NCBI GenBank assembly: GCA_946478935.1
Contig: CAMLEL010000037.1
Span: forward strand, 1-10,947
Origin: an uncultured Armatimonadota bacterium
GTDB lineage: Bacteria > Armatimonadota > Fimbriimonadia > Fimbriimonadales > Fimbriimonadaceae
Length of the DNA: 10,947 nt
Direction of reading: 5' to 3'
Part shown: positions 8,103 through 10,947 of the stretch, piece by piece
Layout of the letters: every line of letters starts with the position of its first letter
How positions within the stretch are numbered: position 1 is the stretch's first letter
Notes under the pieces: generated by a model
What the model saw: the letters and a program-made list of their open reading frames with translations, nothing else
What the model was told of the DNA's origin: nothing
Databases searched by the model: none
Translations under genes and position numbers: made by a program

Positions 8103-10012
8103 CAATTGCTCCCCGAACCGATTCTGGCGAAGTAAACAAGTCTGATGCTCGACCGATTGGCAACGTTCGCACCAATTTGAGGTCCAGGTCGCAGGCCAGA
8201 GTAGTCGGCTTCCAGCGCAACGGTCTGATGTCGAGAGGTGATACTGCCGATCGTGTCCCCTTGAGCGTTGCCAGAACCTGTTCGCTGGACTTCCACGGAT
8301 TGGCTCTGACCAGGGACCAATTCTTTGAGCCCATAGCGGCGTCCGGCCACCAGAACTGAGCAGTTGCGAAGCGTGCCATTGCTCCGGTTTGCAACCGTGA
8401 TGCGAATATTTCCGAGCCGCGCAGGTTGTATTTGCAGGTCAAGCTTTGGATAGCTTGCGTATCGCTGCCGATAATCGAGTTCTTCGAATGCCAAGTTCGA
8501 TGCTCGCATGTCAGGTATGCGTATTGTCCCAACGTCGACTGGATTGACCTGGGTTCGGCTCGCATCCCTACCCATGTATTCATTGATGCCCGAAGACAAC
8601 TGATCGATGTTCTCGACCCTCAGGTCGTAGGTGCCGCCACTCGGAAAGAACATCTGCGTCGTTCCCACGAACATCGCTTCGTTCGCGCCCTGTTGCGCGA
8701 TGAGCACACCGGTTGTCGCGGTGGAGAGGCTGGCGCTGTAGAGATCACTCGCTTGGTTCAGGAACGCCCCGGCGAACACCAAACTGATGATGGGTGCGGT
8801 GACCCATGCAAGCTCACCGCGCCCAAGCTTCCGCAAAATGAGGAAGTTGAGGGGTACGACGGCCACAAAGAATCCCGCCAGAATCCAGAAAACCTTGGTA
8901 GCGGGCGGTAATTGCACGCTAAATGGGTCGGAACTCGATTGGCTGTAGGAACCCGGATAGATAGTAGAACCCGGATTGGAGCCATAAGGATCGTAGTTCC
9001 CTGAACTGGTAGCGCCGTATTGGGCGAGATACTGCGCCGCACGCTGAAGCTCGACGGGGCGAATGAAGAGCTGTAAAACCCGTCGGCGACCCGACCAACG
9101 GCTAAGCGGCTCTTCGAATGGGTTGAATGCCAACACGACCACCCGACCCAGACCATAGCTGGACTCCATAATGATTGGGATCCCCGAATCCTCCTCAGAA
9201 TTGGTTCCGGGTTTTGGCGTACCAGCAGCAACCGTAATCGAGTCCCCAATCTCTGAACCACCCATTTTGGAGAGCGAGCGGGGATCGGCGATCGTCGTGG
9301 TTCGGAAATTGGTTCCCGGCAGGATGCCCTGCCATCTCGCATCACCCAGCACCGTAGCTGATGCACCGCCGACGAAAACCAGCGTGCCTCCGGTTAGGGC
9401 ATAGGAGTGAAGCGCCCCCACGGCGGAATCAGAGAGCCGCTGACTGCCAGCGCCCAACATGACCGTGTTGATTCCTTGGTATCCGACGGGCCGATCGGGT
9501 GCGTCTTCGGGTTTGACATACGCATCAGTGATGGTATTCAATGCTTCGTTCTGACGGCGTTGCTGGACTTGTCGCAAGAAGCCGAGTTCGCCAAAATCAT
9601 CGGAAATCAGGACCGCAGTCGATCCACCGTAGGTATAGGACCCTTTGGTGGTGAAAGGAATCTCAAATCGACCCTGGTTGGTATCCAACCAGATTTCAGG
9701 GGCGAATCCGTATTGAGAATTGCTGGGAAAGGCGGTGATTCTCTTCTTCGAGCCGGTTGGAAGCTCCACTGGATAGCGAGTAGACCCGGCGCTGTCCATC
9801 AAGATGAGGTTTCCCCTGGCGTCGGGCCCACGGTTTTCGATGGAAACGTGGATTGGCATGCTGTTCCAGGAAGCGCTGGATTGGAAGACAGGCGAAGCAT
9901 CGACTTTGAAATCCCGTGGGTCAGCCAAAACTGAAGCCACTGATCCAAACATCGCCAATCCAAGAAAGAGCAATTTCATTCCGATATGTTGCCCAGACGC
10001 AAATTCGTTCAT
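8102..10012 (-). CDS. secreted, membrane-anchored protein with amidotransferase-like region; first gene of operon
   Basis: The 636-aa product starts with a signal peptide: hydrophobic core LLFLGLAMFGSVASVLA (residues 14-30), with likely cleavage before DPRDF. Met12 (position 9979) would give a more typical signal-peptide start, but the ATG at 10012 has an AAAGG about 12 bases upstream, so the start is uncertain. Residues about 33-125 look beta-rich (Ig-like: HVSIENRGPDARGNLIL). Residues about 131-300 alternate strands and helices (TAVLISDDFGEL, NTVMLGAGSQRLSD, GGTLVFVGG, GLGRVVVLAFNPF), as in the catalytically empty glutamine-amidotransferase-like fold of ABC accessory proteins such as GldG. 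No catalytic Cys/His pair is evident. A Tyr/Ser/Gly-rich linker (335-368) precedes two helices (373-393 and 401-418) around LRKLGRGELAW, then a beta-rich domain to the C-terminus. I do not recognise a named family. Its place at the head of the exporter operon suggests an extracytoplasmic exporter partner. Confidence 0.82.
   Translation of the reverse strand: MNEFASGQHIGMKLLFLGLAMFGSVASVLADPRDFKVDASPVFQSSASWNSMPIHVSIENRGPDARGNLILMDSAGSTRYPVELPTGSKKRITAFPSNSQYGFAPEIWLDTNQGRFEIPFTTKGSYTYGGSTAVLISDDFGELGFLRQVQQRRQNEALNTITDAYVKPEDAPDRPVGYQGINTVMLGAGSQRLSDSAVGALHSYALTGGTLVFVGGASATVLGDARWQGILPGTNFRTTTIADPRSLSKMGGSEIGDSITVAAGTPKPGTNSEEDSGIPIIMESSYGLGRVVVLAFNPFEEPLSRWSGRRRVLQLFIRPVELQRAAQYLAQYGATSSGNYDPYGSNPGSTIYPGSYSQSSSDPFSVQLPPATKVFWILAGFFVAVVPLNFLILRKLGRGELAWVTAPIISLVFAGAFLNQASDLYSASLSTATTGVLIAQQGANEAMFVGTTQMFFPSGGTYDLRVENIDQLSSGINEYMGRDASRTQVNPVDVGTIRIPDMRASNLAFEELDYRQRYASYPKLDLQIQPARLGNIRITVANRSNGTLRNCSVLVAGRRYGLKELVPGQSQSVEVQRTGSGNAQGDTIGSITSRHQTVALEADYSGLRPGPQIGANVANRSSIRLVYFARIGSGSN
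8109..8114 (-). promoter_or_regulatory. Shine-Dalgarno deciding the start of the 282-aa permease
   Basis: The minus strand reads GGGGAG, six bases before the ATG at 8102 and three before the alternative TTG at 8105. The better spacing supports the ATG. The site lies within the final codons of the upstream 636-aa protein gene, consistent with coupled translation. Confidence 0.6.
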
Positions 10013-10047
10013 AACTCGTTCGCGCCTTTGACGCCACCTTCCGTTGT

Positions 10048-10076
10048 AGTCTAACCAGAGTCAAGCGAATGTCCAA
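10048..10076 (-). promoter_or_regulatory. candidate sigma-70-type promoter for the exporter/MoxR operon
   Basis: On the minus strand a TTGGAC (-35, 10071-10076) is followed after 17 bases by TAGACT (-10, 10048-10053). The -10 matches the consensus at four of six positions and the -35 at three. Transcription would start near 10041, leaving a leader of about 28 nt before the ATG at 10012. Position and spacing are right, but the boxes are weak, so this remains a candidate. Confidence 0.3.
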
Positions 10077-10082
10077 GCGAAT
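10062..10082. repeat. 9-bp direct repeat CAAGCGAAT x2, 12-bp period
   Basis: CAAGCGAAT occurs at 10062-10070 and again at 10074-10082, separated by GTC, giving a 12-bp period. The second copy overlaps the candidate -35 box of the minus-strand operon. Tandem half-sites in a promoter can be a regulator-binding site, but the period is not a full 10.5-bp turn and chance cannot be excluded. Confidence 0.4.
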
Positions 10083-10130
10083 TGGGTCCTGCTTTCCCAA
10101 GACTTGTGCCCAAACCGATACTATGGGTTC

Positions 10131-10526
10131 ATGGATTCTCTTGCAAGGAGCGCTTGGATTGGACTGGGTGCGATTCTTGGCGCGAACTTGAGGTACTGGA
10201 TTGGCATCTGGGCGGTCGACAAAGGGCCGGATGCATTACCTTGGGTGACTTTCGCTATCAATGTTGTCGGTTCGGTCTTGATCGGAGCCTTTTTTGCGGC
10301 TGAGCCCCACGGCTTCACCGATCCCTCCTATCGCCTTGTCATCGCAACCGGGTTTTGCGGCGGATTCACCACCTTTTCGGCATTTTCCTGGGATACCGTT
10401 CAATACTTGAATCAAGGAAAATGGTCGCTTGCCGCTCTCTACGTTGGCGCCAGCGTGGTCATGTGCATTGTAGGAGCTTGGATTGGATTCACAGCGACCC
10501 AAACCATGCTGCAAGGTCGATCATGA
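10131..10526 (+). CDS. crcB: CrcB/FluC fluoride ion channel
   Basis: The product is 131 aa from the ATG at 10131, normal length for a single-domain Fluc channel. All family signatures are visible: [15 protein letters not shown] near the N-terminus (GxxGxxxRY), [16 protein letters not shown] with the pore Asn, and [16 protein letters not shown] with the phenylalanines that line the fluoride path and the central Na+-site region. Four membrane helices fit the sequence. The protein works as an antiparallel dimer in the inner membrane and lets toxic fluoride leave the cell. A TTG at 10104 in the same frame would add nine unusual residues and was not chosen. The ribosome site before the ATG is weak. 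The gene overlaps csaA by four bases (ATGA), so the pair is probably co-transcribed. No fluoride riboswitch was found upstream. Confidence 0.95.
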   Translation: MDSLARSAWIGLGAILGANLRYWIGIWAVDKGPDALPWVTFAINVVGSVLIGAFFAAEPHGFTDPSYRLVIATGFCGGFTTFSAFSWDTVQYLNQGKWSLAALYVGASVVMCIVGAWIGFTATQTMLQGRS

Positions 10527-10861
10527 ACAGGATTGAATACGCCGACTTCGACAAAGTCGAAATCCGGGTCGGCACCATCGTCCGGGCTGAGGTCTTTCCT
10601 GAAGCGCGAAAGCCTGCATACAAGCTCTTCATCGATTTTGGTCCTACGATCGGCATCAAGCAGTCCTCGGCACAGATCACAAAGATCTACGGTTTGGAGG
10701 AACTGCCCGGTAAACAGGTGATTGCGGTGATGAACTTCGCCCCGAAGCGCATCGCTGGCTTTCAATCCGAAGTACTCGTGTGCGGATTGGATCGCGCGGA
10801 AGGTGAAGTCGTCCTTGTTCAGCCAAGTCATCCGGCCCCGAATGGTGCTCGGCTCTACTGA
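10523..10861 (+). CDS. csaA: CsaA-type tRNA-binding-domain protein (putative export chaperone)
   Basis: The 112-aa product is the size of CsaA and is a single EMAP-II/Trbp111-type OB fold. Diagnostic stretches are [20 protein letters not shown] (8-27), [13 protein letters not shown] (28-40), [11 protein letters not shown] (43-53) and [20 protein letters not shown] (69-88), ending in a proline/glycine-rich [14 protein letters not shown]. CsaA from Bacillus is described as a dimeric, chaperone-like protein that binds preproteins and the SecA translocase; the same fold binds tRNA in other proteins, so an RNA-related role is possible. The ATG lies in an ATGA overlap with crcB and has AAGGT five bases upstream. 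An in-frame extension back to about 10355 would run through crcB in another frame and was rejected. The stop codon directly abuts the stop of the convergent iron-sulfur gene. Confidence 0.94.
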   Translation: MNRIEYADFDKVEIRVGTIVRAEVFPEARKPAYKLFIDFGPTIGIKQSSAQITKIYGLEELPGKQVIAVMNFAPKRIAGFQSEVLVCGLDRAEGEVVLVQPSHPAPNGARLY

Positions 10862-10947
10862 CTAACCGGCTTTCGGCATGAAGCTGGTGCCGCAGCCGCA
10901 TGAGCGGTCGGCATTGGGGTTTTCAAACTTGAATCCGCCTCCGATGA
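10862..10947 (-). CDS. A-type iron-sulfur carrier (IscA/SufA/ErpA family), C-terminal fragment
   Basis: Only the last 27 codons are in the window; the gene continues past the right edge. The visible residues read IGGGFKFENPNA, then DRSCGCGTSF, then MPKAG and a TAG stop. The NPNA...CGCG(S/T)SF ending is the signature of A-type carriers, where the two cysteines of CGCG join an upstream cysteine (outside the window) to hold the Fe-S cluster for delivery to apoproteins. IscA, SufA and ErpA cannot be told apart from this fragment. It is convergent with csaA, with no base between the two stop codons. Confidence 0.9.
   Translation of the reverse strand, partial: IGGGFKFENPNADRSCGCGTSFMPKAG

Larger units (their letters stand above)
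10013..10130. promoter_or_regulatory. divergent intergenic region between the exporter operon and crcB
   Basis: This 118-nt gap is the only substantial non-coding stretch in the window. It must hold the promoter of the minus-strand operon and that of crcB-csaA. It contains a candidate minus-strand promoter and a 9-bp direct repeat (both listed separately). A TTGACG at 10028-10033 could be a plus-strand -35 box, but the best -10 at normal spacing (TAACCA, 10052-10057) is poor. I see no convincing hairpin terminator and no fluoride-riboswitch consensus. Confidence 0.6.

Noticed and set aside
10013..10130. Fluoride riboswitch upstream of crcB
   Set aside because: Looked for because crcB is a classic target, but the conserved core motifs are not present in the gap.
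10117..10131. GATACT as a -10 box giving a leaderless crcB transcript
   Set aside because: Spacing would put the start site at the ATG, but the matching -35 region is poor and nothing else suggests leaderless transcription.
10355..10522. N-terminal extension of csaA
   Set aside because: It would run through crcB in a different frame, and the 112-aa product from 10523 already matches full-length CsaA with its own ribosome site.
1..10947. CRISPR arrays, tRNA/rRNA genes, insertion sequences or phage genes
   Set aside because: No spaced repeats, tRNA-like cloverleaf, transposase or integrase motifs were seen. The window is filled by ordinary chromosomal genes.

Overview
The window is dense, single-copy bacterial chromosome of moderate-to-high GC with almost no non-coding DNA. 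Domain content and protein style (a MoxR/DUF58/BatA module next to an ABC-2 exporter, and a coiled-coil membrane protein with a conserved C-terminal tail) fit Gram-negative-type phyla such as Armatimonadota (Fimbriimonadia) or Planctomycetota. That placement is a guess from style only; there is no rRNA or marker gene here.

The left 10 kb (1..10012) is one minus-strand operon of seven complete genes plus one cut by the left edge. In transcription order: (1) a secreted, membrane-anchored protein of 636 aa with a Rossmann/glutamine-amidotransferase-like region; (2) an ABC-2 permease of 282 aa; (3) its ATPase, 309 aa; (4) a second, much larger permease of 519 aa; (5) a three-TM protein with a long coiled coil, 591 aa; (6) a MoxR-family AAA+ ATPase, 334 aa; (7) a DUF58 protein, 292 aa; (8) a BatA-type membrane VWA protein, at least 368 aa. 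Six of the seven junctions overlap or are separated by 2 nt at most, and the seventh is 12 nt. This implies one transcript with translational coupling.

A functional reading (inference): genes 1-4 form an ABC-2 exporter with an extracytoplasmic partner, loosely like GldA/GldF/GldG. Genes 6-8 are the MoxR chaperone with its usual VWA clients or adaptors. Gene 5 probably links the chaperone module to the envelope. The substrate cannot be read from the sequence.

A 118-nt divergent intergenic region (10013..10130) carries a plausible promoter for the big operon and a 9-bp direct repeat. On the plus strand follow crcB/fluC (fluoride channel) and csaA (tRNA-binding-domain protein), coupled by an ATGA overlap. 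At the right edge, on the minus strand, is the C-terminus of an A-type iron-sulfur carrier (IscA/ErpA family), whose stop codon directly abuts that of csaA.

No tRNA, rRNA, CRISPR array, insertion sequence or phage gene was seen.
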